A DNA stretch of 32,986 nt from an uncultured Pirellulaceae bacterium (GTDB lineage Bacteria > Planctomycetota > Planctomycetia > Pirellulales > Pirellulaceae): assembly GCA_937944405.1 (NCBI GenBank), contig CALDYR010000037.1:1-32986 (forward strand), in the 5' to 3' direction. How positions within the stretch are numbered: position 1 is the stretch's first letter; every line of letters begins with the position of its first letter. This document shows, in pieces, positions 1-7,485 of this stretch. The notes below the pieces were generated by a model, which was not told the DNA's origin, did not search any database, and saw nothing but the letters and a program-made list of their open reading frames with translations. The translations under genes were made by a program, and so were the position numbers.

Positions 1-3
1 ACC

Positions 4-94
4 GGATAACGGCAACGATCACCGGGCACGAAGATTAAACTCACCACCTCAAACCCGCCTGAGTGAGTGCTCCGTGTGCATCGTATTGTTATCC
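4..94 (-). repeat. attC-like recombination site 1
   Basis: Read on the minus strand, the element starts with an R''-like box GGATAAC (rc of 88-94) and ends with an R'-like box GTTATCC (rc of 4-10), which pair perfectly. Inside these lie short unequal spacers (AATAC against GTTGCC) and then a second pair of arms containing ATGCACACGGAGC and GCCCGGTGAT. The centre holds a further stem made of ACTCAC and GTGAGT. Paired outer boxes, mismatched spacers, inner boxes with extra unpaired bases and a variable terminal structure are the folding plan of integron attC sites. The outer boxes do not match the classical RYYYAAC/GTTRRRY consensus exactly, so this is a structural call. No integrase gene is present in the window. 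Confidence 0.6.
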
Positions 95-575
95 GGTCCT
101 GTCCTGTGGCCGGGAATTCGATCGATGATTCAAAGAATTCACGCAGTATCGACAATTCAAAATCAAACGTCAAGTTAATTCCTAACGTTCAAGCCCGATC
201 CTGGGCGAGTATGTCCGGTCCCTGATTACTACCCGTTCATTATCAACTCGCCAAATAAACAATCTGTCAAAATGAAGTTTGGCAAAGGCGGTTTACCACC
301 GACCTGCGTTATCAAAATGCCGAAACGTGGTGTCCAGTCGTTCGGTGGAAACATCCATTGATGAAAACGGTCCAGCACGTTACCAAAAAGCGTTCCTGTG
401 ATTCAAGTGGCCTAATGAAAAGCCGTTTCAACGTAATCACCAGTGAAAACCACCAAAAGTGAAGTGGGGAACATCCTGAACCCTGATCGATCATGATTCG
501 CACCCGACAGAATCGATGTGGGATTTCAAAGAATCTCAACAAATCAATCGAAAGAGTATTGATCGCGCTGTGACC
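95..575. other. Apparently non-coding cassette body between attC-like sites
   Basis: This segment between two attC-like hairpins of the same orientation has the position of one gene cassette. The longest minus-strand open frame (312-587) would start at a TTG inside the neighbouring attC-like site and has a composition that does not look like a real protein. About 120 bases next to site 1 (about 97-215) are related, in inverted orientation, to 19390-19510, so part of the cassette body is shared with a distant site. I see no convincing gene, promoter or RNA here; it may be a decayed or non-coding cassette. Confidence 0.4.
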
Positions 576-668
576 GGATAACGGCAACGTTCACCGGGCC
601 GCGGCGAACATCTTGCAAGCAGAGAAACCCGCGCGGCCCGCGGCTCCGTGTACAACGTATTGTTATGC
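576..668 (-). repeat. attC-like recombination site 2
   Basis: On the minus strand the site reads GCATAAC (rc of 662-668), spacer AATAC, inner arm GTTGTACACGGAGC, a GC-rich stem in which CGCGGCCC pairs with GGGCCGCG, then inner arm CCGGTGAAC, spacer GTTGCC and outer box GTTATCC (rc of 576-582). Outer boxes and inner arms match site 1 closely while the central stem sequence is unrelated. Conserved ends with a variable terminal structure is the hallmark of attC sites. The stop codon of the 59-residue gene at 663-842 lies inside the outer GCATAAC box, the usual arrangement in gene cassettes. Confidence 0.68.
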
Positions 669-842
669 GGCGCCCTCTGCCTTTGAGACAGTGGTTTGAT
701 TGGTTCTGTCTGTCAGACGGTCTTTGTGATCAGCCTGTTTCTGGCGATAGTATTCGACCAAGCGATGCGGGTCGTGGCCGACAGATTCGGAAATCTGGCG
801 GCGGGCGTCACGTACAGCTTCAATTGCAGGATCACGTGTCAT
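663..842 (-). CDS. Small 59-aa partner of PIN-domain protein, putative antitoxin
   Basis: The frame begins at ATG (842-840) and gives a 59-residue charged protein starting MTRDPAIEAVRDARRQISES, with a likely amphipathic helix (AIEAVRDARRQISESV) followed by HDPHRLVEYYRQKQADHKDR. Its start lies inside the last codons of the PIN gene in the shared string ATGACACGTGA, an 11-base overlap that suggests translational coupling. Its stop codon TAA falls in the outer box of the attC-like site, so the pair fills the cassette exactly. I recognise no named domain. By position and size it could be the antitoxin or cofactor of the PIN protein, although antitoxins more often precede the toxin. Function is inferred from context only. 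Confidence 0.65.
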   Translation of the reverse strand: MTRDPAIEAVRDARRQISESVGHDPHRLVEYYRQKQADHKDRLTDRTNQTTVSKAEGAA

Positions 843-1317
843 TGTTTGTGTCTCCGAGTAGCTCTAGTGGCGTTACCAGCGATGGGACGAACAATCCCAG
901 CATAGCGTTGACCTGTCGAATTCGAGCGAATTTGTTGGCATTAGCGCGGTGCTTGCTGTTCCACGTAAGAATGAAATCACATTTATACGTAGATGCGATC
1001 GCCAGATGTAAGGCGTCACCACTTGGGTCTGCCGGCATTATCTTATCATCAATATAATACGCTACGGTATCAGCAATTGACGGCGTGATCTCAAGAAAAG
1101 GTACCGGATCAAGAAATGACACTGCGTCGTCGCGGGAGGCGAATTTGCCACGTTCCAGTTCGTCGATTACGGCAATGCTGGTGAAAATGTCGTATTTGTT
1201 GCGATGTTGCCCCCACCATTCCCGTGTCCAATCGCGGCGAGCGACCATATCGGCATCAGTCCGCACTTCGTAATAGAAGCTTGGGATGGTCGTTTCAATG
1301 TAGACGCTTGGCTTCAT
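832..1317 (-). CDS. PIN-domain protein, VapC-like ribonuclease toxin candidate
   Basis: A 161-residue protein of typical single PIN-domain length. The start MKPSVYIETTIPSFYYEV has the first acidic position as Glu8, where many PIN proteins have Asp. Further acidic candidates are Glu53 in IDELERG, Asp97/Asp101 in ADPSGDALHLAIA and Asp114 in CDFILTWN. PIN proteins are Mg-dependent RNases, and many small ones are VapC toxins. There is no antitoxin-sized gene upstream; the partner is the overlapping 59-residue gene downstream. The start ATG is only about 30 bases inside a GTTATGC box (rc of 1348-1354), and the downstream gene ends in an attC-like site, so the two genes occupy one cassette-like unit of roughly 770 bases. 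The exact PIN subfamily is not determined. Confidence 0.85.
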   Translation of the reverse strand: MKPSVYIETTIPSFYYEVRTDADMVARRDWTREWWGQHRNKYDIFTSIAVIDELERGKFASRDDAVSFLDPVPFLEITPSIADTVAYYIDDKIMPADPSGDALHLAIASTYKCDFILTWNSKHRANANKFARIRQVNAMLGLFVPSLVTPLELLGDTNNDT

Positions 1318-1347
1318 AGGACTGTCATTCTCTGATTTGTTTAAGCC

Positions 1348-1449
1348 GCATAACTCACGGCTGACCCGAATTCAGGAAAATCCAACGCCCCCAAAATCAA
1401 AACTTGCCCCACCACGCGCAGAACCACTAAGCCCAGCCATCGGTTTAAA
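1348..1449 (-). repeat. Possible degenerate attC/attI-like junction
   Basis: On the minus strand GTTATGC (rc of 1348-1354) is identical to the outer box of attC-like site 2 and would be the left boundary of the PIN cassette. About 100 bases before it, TTTAAAC followed by CGATGGCTG could be the opposite box and arm: AAC pairs with GTT, and GGCTG pairs with CAGCC just before the GTTATGC. Spacers and the central stem are not conserved, so this may be a decayed attC, an attI-like insertion point, or chance. Confidence 0.3.
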
Positions 1450-1492
1450 CCGGGCAACACGGGCGTTTGAGCAATTACGCTTCGGCCGCTGG

Positions 1493-3247
1493 CTAACCTC
1501 GTCCGGTTCGCTCAATCGCATCCTCCAAGAAGTAATTCAAATCTTCGGCGTCTTCGGCGTGCAAAACATTGTAAGCGTGAGCCGCACTTCGCGCATGATA
1601 AAGCTGCTCGCTGAGGTTGATATCGCGCGTGATCGCGGTTGCAAACGCAGCCAGCACTTGCAAGTGCCTTGTCCGTTCGACCTCCGGCGTCACCAGCAAC
1701 AACACCGCGTGGACAGGCCGCCCATCGGGAGCACCGAGATCCAGTCCCTTACTGCTGATCCCCAACACTCCACGCAACTCGTGATCGCTTTCAGTAATCG
1801 CATGGGGAATCATTAGCCCGCGTCCCAAACAAGTTGTTTCTTGATTCTCTCGATCCATCACCCGTTTGACGAAATCCTCCTGAGACAGTTCCATCGGCGA
1901 GGTCGCATATAATAATGTTGCTAACGATTCGACAACCTCTTGCTTGGTGTCACCGACCAGATCGACGACGATTCGTTGTTCTTGAAGAAAATCCAACAGC
2001 CGGGCACGGTCTTTGTGATCTTCACCCGCTTTAATTAACGAGAGTCGCGTCGCACTCGGCCCCAGCAATTGATTGACCGCCAACGCGGCTAAACCGACGG
2101 TTGTAATCGTCGTGATTGTCGCTTCCGATGCGTTGAAGTGTTCCTGCACCACTACCAACAGCCCGACCGCAACGCCGCCGTGCGGCATCAAGGCCAGTCC
2201 TAAATAGTTTCTCAACTCGCGCGGTCCCTGGGCCAACGTCATCGCGAAAAACGAACTTGCGACCTTTCCAATCAATCGCGCTAAAAAATACAGCACCACC
2301 AATCCTGCCGCCGCCGGTACCAACCCAAAATCCAACCTCATCCCAGCCAACGTATAAAACATCGCAAACAGGGCACCGCCGATGGTTTGCAGATAGGCTT
2401 CTGTTGATCGCACCGAATCGTGGTTGACGTTGGAAAGCACGATACCGGCGAAGGTACAGGACAAAATACCAGTGACATCAAACACCGTCGCCAACCCCCA
2501 CGAAGCCAAAATCACTGCGACCATAATCGGGCCTAAAAATGCCGGACCAACAATCGTACGAGTCAGGCCGATGCCGATCAATGAACAGGTCGCGCCGATC
2601 GCGAAGGTGACCCCAAATTCGACCCCGACATGTAACAGGGCTTCCATCCAGTTGGTATCAGCGCTCTGAAAGGCCGCCATAAACACAAATACGCCGACCG
2701 CCACCATGTCGATCAGCGCAACGGCCGCGACTAACGTGCGAGTCAGAATTCCTCGCGCACGTGCTTCTTGGACAACCAGCACTGTCGTCCCGGGCGCACC
2801 CGCGATCGCGATCGCTGCCAGAATTAACGCGACGCGCGTGTCGATGATAAAATCGCCAGCAACGGGGATCATCGGGCCAAACAACAACAGCATGGTAGCC
2901 ACAATGGTCGGCGTCAGCAGTCCCTCAAACAGTAAAAGAAAACCAAGCCGTTTCCCAGTGTTGCGCAGGTTAGCCAGGTACAAAGCCGCACCAACAGTGA
3001 ACGCGATATAGCCCAACACGAAGTTCGAAAGGGGGGAAAATGACGCCACGTTCTCCGCCGCTGGAACTGCTGCGAAAAGATTGAGGCTTTCCGCCCATGG
3101 CCGCACTCCCTCCGAGGACAACATACGCAACAGGATGCCCGTTCCGATCCAACCAGTGACCTTGGGTAGTTTGACCTTCGCGACAAGCTCGCCGCCGATG
3201 ATGCCAGCGACGAGTACAAAAGCGAGCTGTAATAGAGGAGCATCCAT
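1493..3247 (-). CDS. Cation/proton antiporter with C-terminal PTS EIIA domain
   Basis: A 584-residue fusion. Residues 1 to about 405 are strongly hydrophobic, with about 12 membrane segments as in monovalent cation/proton antiporters of the CPA superfamily, including AIAGAPGTTVLVVQEARARG and the late LALMPHGGVAVGLLV segment. Residues about 420-575 are soluble and match the PTS EIIA type-2 (fructose/mannitol) fold. The likely phosphorylated His482 lies in GRGLMIPHAI, with VHAVLLLVTPE and HLQVLAAFA following as expected. The membrane part should exchange Na+ or K+ for H+; the EIIA part suggests control by phosphorylation, which is inference. I chose ATG at 3247 over the in-frame TTG at 3253. 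The gene lies directly upstream of the cassette array on the same strand. Confidence 0.9.
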   Translation of the reverse strand: MDAPLLQLAFVLVAGIIGGELVAKVKLPKVTGWIGTGILLRMLSSEGVRPWAESLNLFAAVPAAENVASFSPLSNFVLGYIAFTVGAALYLANLRNTGKRLGFLLLFEGLLTPTIVATMLLLFGPMIPVAGDFIIDTRVALILAAIAIAGAPGTTVLVVQEARARGILTRTLVAAVALIDMVAVGVFVFMAAFQSADTNWMEALLHVGVEFGVTFAIGATCSLIGIGLTRTIVGPAFLGPIMVAVILASWGLATVFDVTGILSCTFAGIVLSNVNHDSVRSTEAYLQTIGGALFAMFYTLAGMRLDFGLVPAAAGLVVLYFLARLIGKVASSFFAMTLAQGPRELRNYLGLALMPHGGVAVGLLVVVQEHFNASEATITTITTVGLAALAVNQLLGPSATRLSLIKAGEDHKDRARLLDFLQEQRIVVDLVGDTKQEVVESLATLLYATSPMELSQEDFVKRVMDRENQETTCLGRGLMIPHAITESDHELRGVLGISSKGLDLGAPDGRPVHAVLLLVTPEVERTRHLQVLAAFATAITRDINLSEQLYHARSAAHAYNVLHAEDAEDLNYFLEDAIERTGRG

Positions 3248-3253
3248 GAACAA

Positions 3254-3483
3254 AGGCTACGAGCGAACTCGCAATTTCAGGTTTTATTTGCAAAAGCTGG
3301 ACGGAAACCACAAGGTTAACGTAAACTTGACTTTTTTTGAACCCAGACCACGCTCCTGTATCAATTACCGAAATAGGTGCGGATACGAATCAAGATTCAA
3401 AACCAGAGGACCAGAGCGCCGTATAGGCATGAAACAAATATCGCTGCCGCCGAACATTTTCCGGGGTGGACCTGAAATTCAAT
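3254..3483. other. Intergenic region without recognisable gene
   Basis: Lies between the antiporter start and the transposase fossil. It must hold the antiporter promoter, but I see no convincing -35/-10 pair. The frames across it are short and lack family features. Confidence 0.4.
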
Positions 3484-4018
3484 TTAACCTCGTTGACAGA
3501 ATCGGTGGGCGACATCCGGCTCAGGCAGCTTGCCCAACTCGTGATACAGCACGGTTTGGTACACTTTGTAGGTTTTAAAGCCGTACGATTTTCTCAGCAC
3601 GGCTTGGGCCTCGGTATTCATTCCTTCTACGATTGCGCTTGAAATCTCACCTTTCGCTCAAAGCCAGTTCAGCAACAACGTTCGGTGACAACGCAATGTA
3701 CCTGCCACCTCTTTTATCGGCTCTAACTTGCTGCGCATCGCGCGAGTGCACCACGCATCGAGGAACTTGCCTGCCCATTTGGGTTTCTGAATATCCCCAG
3801 AACTGCTGAAAGTCCTCCATCATCAGATAGGTACGCATCGTGCGCAGATTGTATTTGAGCAATTCCCAAATCTTGAGAGTCTGCTTCCGGGGGCGATTCT
3901 CAGGACGCTTGAGCAGACACCAACGACTGTGCTTGAGAATCGGTTCATACCCTTCGGCCTTGAGCTGACGCAACTCCTGAGCACGCACCTTGTCCACTTT
4001 CTCGTTCATCGTCTGCAT
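3484..4018 (-). pseudogene. ISL3-family transposase remnant
   Basis: The minus strand encodes the C-terminal half of an ISL3-type DDE transposase: MNEKVDKVRAQELRQLKAEG, then LLKYNLRTMRTYLMMEDFQQ with FW, then (after a shift of one base near 3785) KWAGKFLDAWCTRAMRSKLE, then CHRTLLLNWL, an in-frame TGA where Arg is expected, and AKGEISSAIVEGMN followed by RKSYGFKTYKVYQTVLYHEL. The N-terminal half is missing. With one frameshift, one nonsense codon and a 5' truncation it cannot make an active transposase. It abuts a piece of a different transposase at about 4020, so two insertions have decayed together. No terminal inverted repeats could be identified. Confidence 0.85.
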
Positions 4019-4019
4019 T

Positions 4020-4140
4020 CGCTGGGAAGTTGTTGGCCACGATAGCCACGTTTCTTGAGTGCCGCATGCACTTCAGCAGACGTCATGTTGGTGTAGCGAC
4101 GATCTGATTTGTTCGTTTTCCAAACTTGCAATTGATGACG
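4020..4140 (-). pseudogene. ISAzo13/Rhodopirellula-type transposase fragment
   Basis: The minus strand reads WKTNKSDRRYTNMTSAEVHA then ALKKRGYRGQQLPSE. This resembles the helix-turn-helix part of the ISAzo13-like family (the family also named Rhodopirellula transposase DDE domain), where a motif of the type YTxMTAxEVxxxLxxRGYxxxxLPSE occurs. Only about 35 residues survive, and the sequence runs straight into the ISL3 remnant, leaving no DDE domain. The family call is from memory of the motif and not from a search. Confidence 0.55.
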
Positions 4141-4649
4141 ACGTGCTCATATCCGTCCTCCAGGAAAATGATTCTCTTGAAGTGTCCGAAACTTCCCCTC
4201 AAACTCAAATACCAATCTTAAAAACGGGTGAATTGCGTGAATTGCTACCTGCCAAACGCCTAACGATTGCGAACTCATATCTATTGTTACTTAATTGCGC
4301 CGATTCGAACGGCCCTGTAAGCGACTATTTCCATACAAACGGGACACGATCTGAGCTGTTGAGCTGTTTTAATGGAAGTCAAAAGATTGAATCCAACGGT
4401 CCACCGACGGCTTCCTCCGGGCAGTCTTGTCGGCCGACGTGTTCTGTCGGTGCGTGTTGAAGCGTGAAAGTTGACAATTTCGACACTGGTTCACAAATGC
4501 GGGCAACAAAGCCACGTTGATTCCTAGTTTTTGGGTTCTCAGACAGGCAAAGCCTTTGAATAGCGTGGAGGTTTTATTTACACTCTTGCTGACCTTGTGA
4601 TTATCGATTCGCTAACACACTACTCCCCACACACCACCGCTGGAATATT
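4141..4649. other. Intergenic region upstream of the symporter
   Basis: About 500 bases with no supported gene. An open frame crossing it (4059-4460) overlaps the transposase fossils in antisense and has no protein-like pattern. TTGACA at 4471-4476 is a possible -35 box but the sequence 17 bases downstream (CAAATG) is a poor -10, so no promoter is called. Confidence 0.35.
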
Positions 4650-6617
4650 ATGGCTATTTTGGAAGTCGTCTTGTTTGTGACCTTTGTGGTCGCTGTTATC
4701 GGTTACGGAATTTATCAAGGCAATAAGACCACTGGGGAATCTGCCGAAGGAGAAGAAGCCTCCGGTTACTTCTTGGCCGGTCGCGGCCTGACGTGGTGGT
4801 TAGTGGGATTCTCTTTGATCGCCGCCAATATCTCCACCGAACAGTTCGTCGGCATGTCCGGCGAAGCGGCCGATTGGCTGGGAATGGCAATCGCATCCTA
4901 CGAATGGATGGCCGCGGTGACCTTGGTCATCGTAGCGTTTATCTTCCTGCCGAAATTCCTCAAAGCCGGTATTTACACGGCGCCCGAGTTTTTAGAGTAC
5001 CGCTATGGCCCTTTGTCTCGATTGGTGATGGCCATCGCCACGCTGATCATTTTGGTCGGTGTTCCGACAGCGTCAGTGATCTACTCTGGTGCCAAAGTGG
5101 TGTCGGTTTACTATTCTGAAGTCCCAATCCTTAACGACTTGAAGTACGCATGTTGGATCATCGCAGGACTGGCCGCGTTGTATGTGCTGATCGGTGGACT
5201 TAAAGCTTGTGCGTGGACCGATTTGGTCTGGGGAGCGTCGCTAATTTTGGGTGGTTTGATCGTGGCCTACTTCGCATTCGATAAGCTCGGTTCGATGGAC
5301 GCAAACGAATTAGCAAAAACCGCAACCCTCAAAACGATCTCTGTTGACGAACTTGAATCCGCCGACAGCTTCACTCGTTTTCAGATGCTAAACGCGGGCA
5401 CCGCCGCCGAAGGTGGCAAACTCCACATGGTCCGCCCCATCAACGATTCCAAGATCCCATGGAGTGCTTTGCTGTTGGGGCTGTGGATTCCAAACTTCTT
5501 CTATTGGGGTTTGAATCAATTCATCATTCAACGTACGCTCGGATCGAAGTCTTTGGCTGAGGGGCAAAAAGGCATTATCTTCGCAGCCTTCCTTAAACTG
5601 GTCGTTCCCTTCATTGTCGTGATCCCCGGCATCCTCGCATTCAATATGTTTGCCGGTGACCTCCAATCCAGCGCTGAAGTCAAAAACAACACGGTCTACT
5701 CAGAAGAAAATGATTCTCAGTGGTACGAAGTGAAAGAAGCCTTCGTGGAACTGAAACCGGCTTTGGCCGAAACCGTACTTCAGCACAACGCCACCTTAGC
5801 CGGTGAAAGCCCCAGCACAAACGCAGACAGTTCAGTCGCTGAGATTGCCGCTGAGATCAATCGTTTGGGAAAATTGGCGGGTGCGGAGACCGAAACGGGA
5901 ACCCCAGGAGCACCCAACGCGGGCATTTTAGCAGGCTACGACTACGACGCCGCGTTCCCAGTGTTGCTGAAGAATTTGGTGAAACCTTACCCTTACATTT
6001 CCTGGTTTGTTTTGGCAGCGATCTTCGGGGCGGTTGTTTCCTCACTCGCGTCGATGCTCAATTCTGCATCGACTGTTGCAACGATGGACTTTTATCGACA
6101 GATTCATAAATCAGCAAGCCAAAAAACCTTGGTTAACATTGGCCGGGTGTTTGTCGTTGTGTTCGTTTTGATCGCAGCCTATATCGCTCCGCTACTGGCC
6201 AGTCCGGCTTTCGGAGGAATTTTCACCTTCATCCAAGAGTTTCAAGGATTTATCTCGCCGGGCGTTTTAGTGGTGTTCTTGTTCGGCGTGCTGGTTCCAC
6301 GAGCACCACGATTCCTTGGCTGGTCGGGGATTATGCTCAACGCCGTTCTTTACGGAGCGCTCAAGTTTGGGTTAGGAGATGTGATCGTTTCAAGCGGATT
6401 GTGGTTTACAACAGACATTTCGTTCTTAGACCGGATGGGAATTTGTTTCGTTGCGGTCCTGGCGTACTGTTTAATCTCAACGATTGTAAAACCGCTGAAA
6501 GAACCCGTTGTGCTACCGGTAAACGAAAACATGGAACTTGCTTCGAGCAAACTGGCCATGTTTGGCGGGGTGATCGTGATTGTCCTCACCGGCGTGCTGT
6601 ACTACGTTTTCTGGTAA
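4650..6617 (+). CDS. Sodium/solute symporter (SSS family, SGLT-like)
   Basis: A 655-residue membrane protein with the SSS signature region GRGLTWWLVGFSLIAANIST followed by EQFVGMSG near residues 43-70. Then come alternating hydrophobic segments, PKFLKAGIYTAPEFLEYRYG (typical of the TM3-4 loop), and LASMLNSASTVATMDFYR in the second half, which matches the sodium-coordinating helix of SGLT-type carriers. It should import a sugar or related solute with Na+ across the inner membrane. A soluble stretch of roughly 90 residues (about 340-430), rich in Glu, Ala and Asn, splits the membrane core and is longer than in many relatives. Substrate cannot be told from sequence. No clear Shine-Dalgarno precedes the ATG. 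A strong intrinsic terminator follows. Confidence 0.92.
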   Translation: MAILEVVLFVTFVVAVIGYGIYQGNKTTGESAEGEEASGYFLAGRGLTWWLVGFSLIAANISTEQFVGMSGEAADWLGMAIASYEWMAAVTLVIVAFIFLPKFLKAGIYTAPEFLEYRYGPLSRLVMAIATLIILVGVPTASVIYSGAKVVSVYYSEVPILNDLKYACWIIAGLAALYVLIGGLKACAWTDLVWGASLILGGLIVAYFAFDKLGSMDANELAKTATLKTISVDELESADSFTRFQMLNAGTAAEGGKLHMVRPINDSKIPWSALLLGLWIPNFFYWGLNQFIIQRTLGSKSLAEGQKGIIFAAFLKLVVPFIVVIPGILAFNMFAGDLQSSAEVKNNTVYSEENDSQWYEVKEAFVELKPALAETVLQHNATLAGESPSTNADSSVAEIAAEINRLGKLAGAETETGTPGAPNAGILAGYDYDAAFPVLLKNLVKPYPYISWFVLAAIFGAVVSSLASMLNSASTVATMDFYRQIHKSASQKTLVNIGRVFVVVFVLIAAYIAPLLASPAFGGIFTFIQEFQGFISPGVLVVFLFGVLVPRAPRFLGWSGIMLNAVLYGALKFGLGDVIVSSGLWFTTDISFLDRMGICFVAVLAYCLISTIVKPLKEPVVLPVNENMELASSKLAMFGGVIVIVLTGVLYYVFW

Positions 6618-6653
6618 GTCTTAAGTGCGGTGAGATTCCAATCGGTTATCATG

Positions 6654-6703
6654 AAGGTTTCCGGAGACGTCGATTCCGATCGACAATCCGGAGACCTTTT
6701 TTT
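6654..6703 (+). terminator. Intrinsic terminator after the symporter
   Basis: AAGGTTTCCGGA pairs with TCCGGAGACCTT (one T-G wobble). Inside it GTCGAT pairs with ATCGAC around a four-base loop, and seven T residues follow. It lies 37 bases after the symporter stop in the right orientation, the textbook layout of a rho-independent terminator. Confidence 0.88.
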
Positions 6704-6892
6704 ACGCGCCGTTGCACAACGCCGGTCCCTGCTGCAGAAATGCCACGCCGAACCGGGATCATACGTCATCGATCTGCCGGTCGAGGGTTCCCCAAACGAT
6801 CGCGTCCTCTACCGCGAAATTAAACAGCGCAACGTCGCGCCGGCGATGGTGAAAGAAGAACGATGCAACCGTCTTACCCCTAGTATTTAGCC

Positions 6893-7225
6893 AACCAAGC
6901 CCGTGCTCCTAGTGAGGTAATGAATTTAGAGATCGCGCCCCGCGCTGATGGTTATCAAGGGATGTGGAACCCCGTGCCCATCGGCCCCTGTTCTTTCATC
7001 AGCCCCTTTAACTTCCTGCTGAATTAGGCGGCCCACAAAATTGCACCGGCCTTGGTGGTCGGACGCGCCTTTGTCGGTGGGGGGATCGGCGACGTCACCA
7101 GTTGGCGGGTCGACAATATGCCTTACGGTGGTGTCAAAGACAGTCGGTTGGGCCGCAAGGGCGTCCGATTTGCAATGAAAGACATGACCGAAATCCGCAA
7201 TCTCGTCATCAGGACGCTTGAATAA
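6893..7225 (+). pseudogene. Aldehyde dehydrogenase remnant with internal deletion
   Basis: One frame reads EVMNLEIAPRADGYQGMW, then NPVPIGPCSFISPFNFLLN, an in-frame [23 protein letters not shown], then [20 protein letters not shown] and [20 protein letters not shown] before the stop. The first part matches the cofactor-binding region of NAD(P)-dependent aldehyde dehydrogenases (PIGPxxxISPFNFPLNLVAHKIAPA). The second matches their extreme C-terminus ([20 protein letters not shown]). About 250-300 residues carrying the catalytic Cys and Glu are absent, and the N-terminus is lost too. The joined frame suggests one internal deletion plus a nonsense mutation. Confidence 0.85.
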
Positions 7226-7485
7226 AACCTCGCTGCTCTCGCACTGTAGGTGGTGTTAAATTTCAACCTGAATAACGCAACCGGGGATTACTCGGTGCCC
7301 AATTCCCATCGGTGAACGGAATCGGAGTTCCAGCCAATCCCGCAAAAATGCGCCCCCGCGCGAGGAAATTATCGAAAGAACCCTTAGAAAAAGCTTACGT
7401 CTACCGCGTTAAGCGATTGGCCGAAGGCGCCCTTGCGGTTTAGAATACCGGCGTTACAAAACTTCATCACTAACGCTTGTCTTTC

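Noticed and set aside
312..587. 91-residue minus-strand frame in the cassette body
   Set aside because: Starts with TTG inside the attC-like site, has a composition rich in Phe, Trp, His and Cys typical of random frames, and no ribosome binding site.
665..1057. 130-residue plus-strand frame
   Set aside because: Antisense to the PIN gene and its partner; no protein-like pattern.
1..1450. CRISPR-like array from the repeated hairpins
   Set aside because: The repeated units are ~90 bases, few, unevenly spaced and separated by genes, with variable centres; there is no short direct repeat/spacer pattern and no cas gene.
4059..4460. 133-residue plus-strand frame
   Set aside because: Antisense to transposase fossils at its 5' end; no family features.
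6630..6890. 86-residue frame after the symporter
   Set aside because: Begins over the intrinsic terminator and shows no recognisable motif; it could be other decayed sequence before the aldehyde dehydrogenase remnant.
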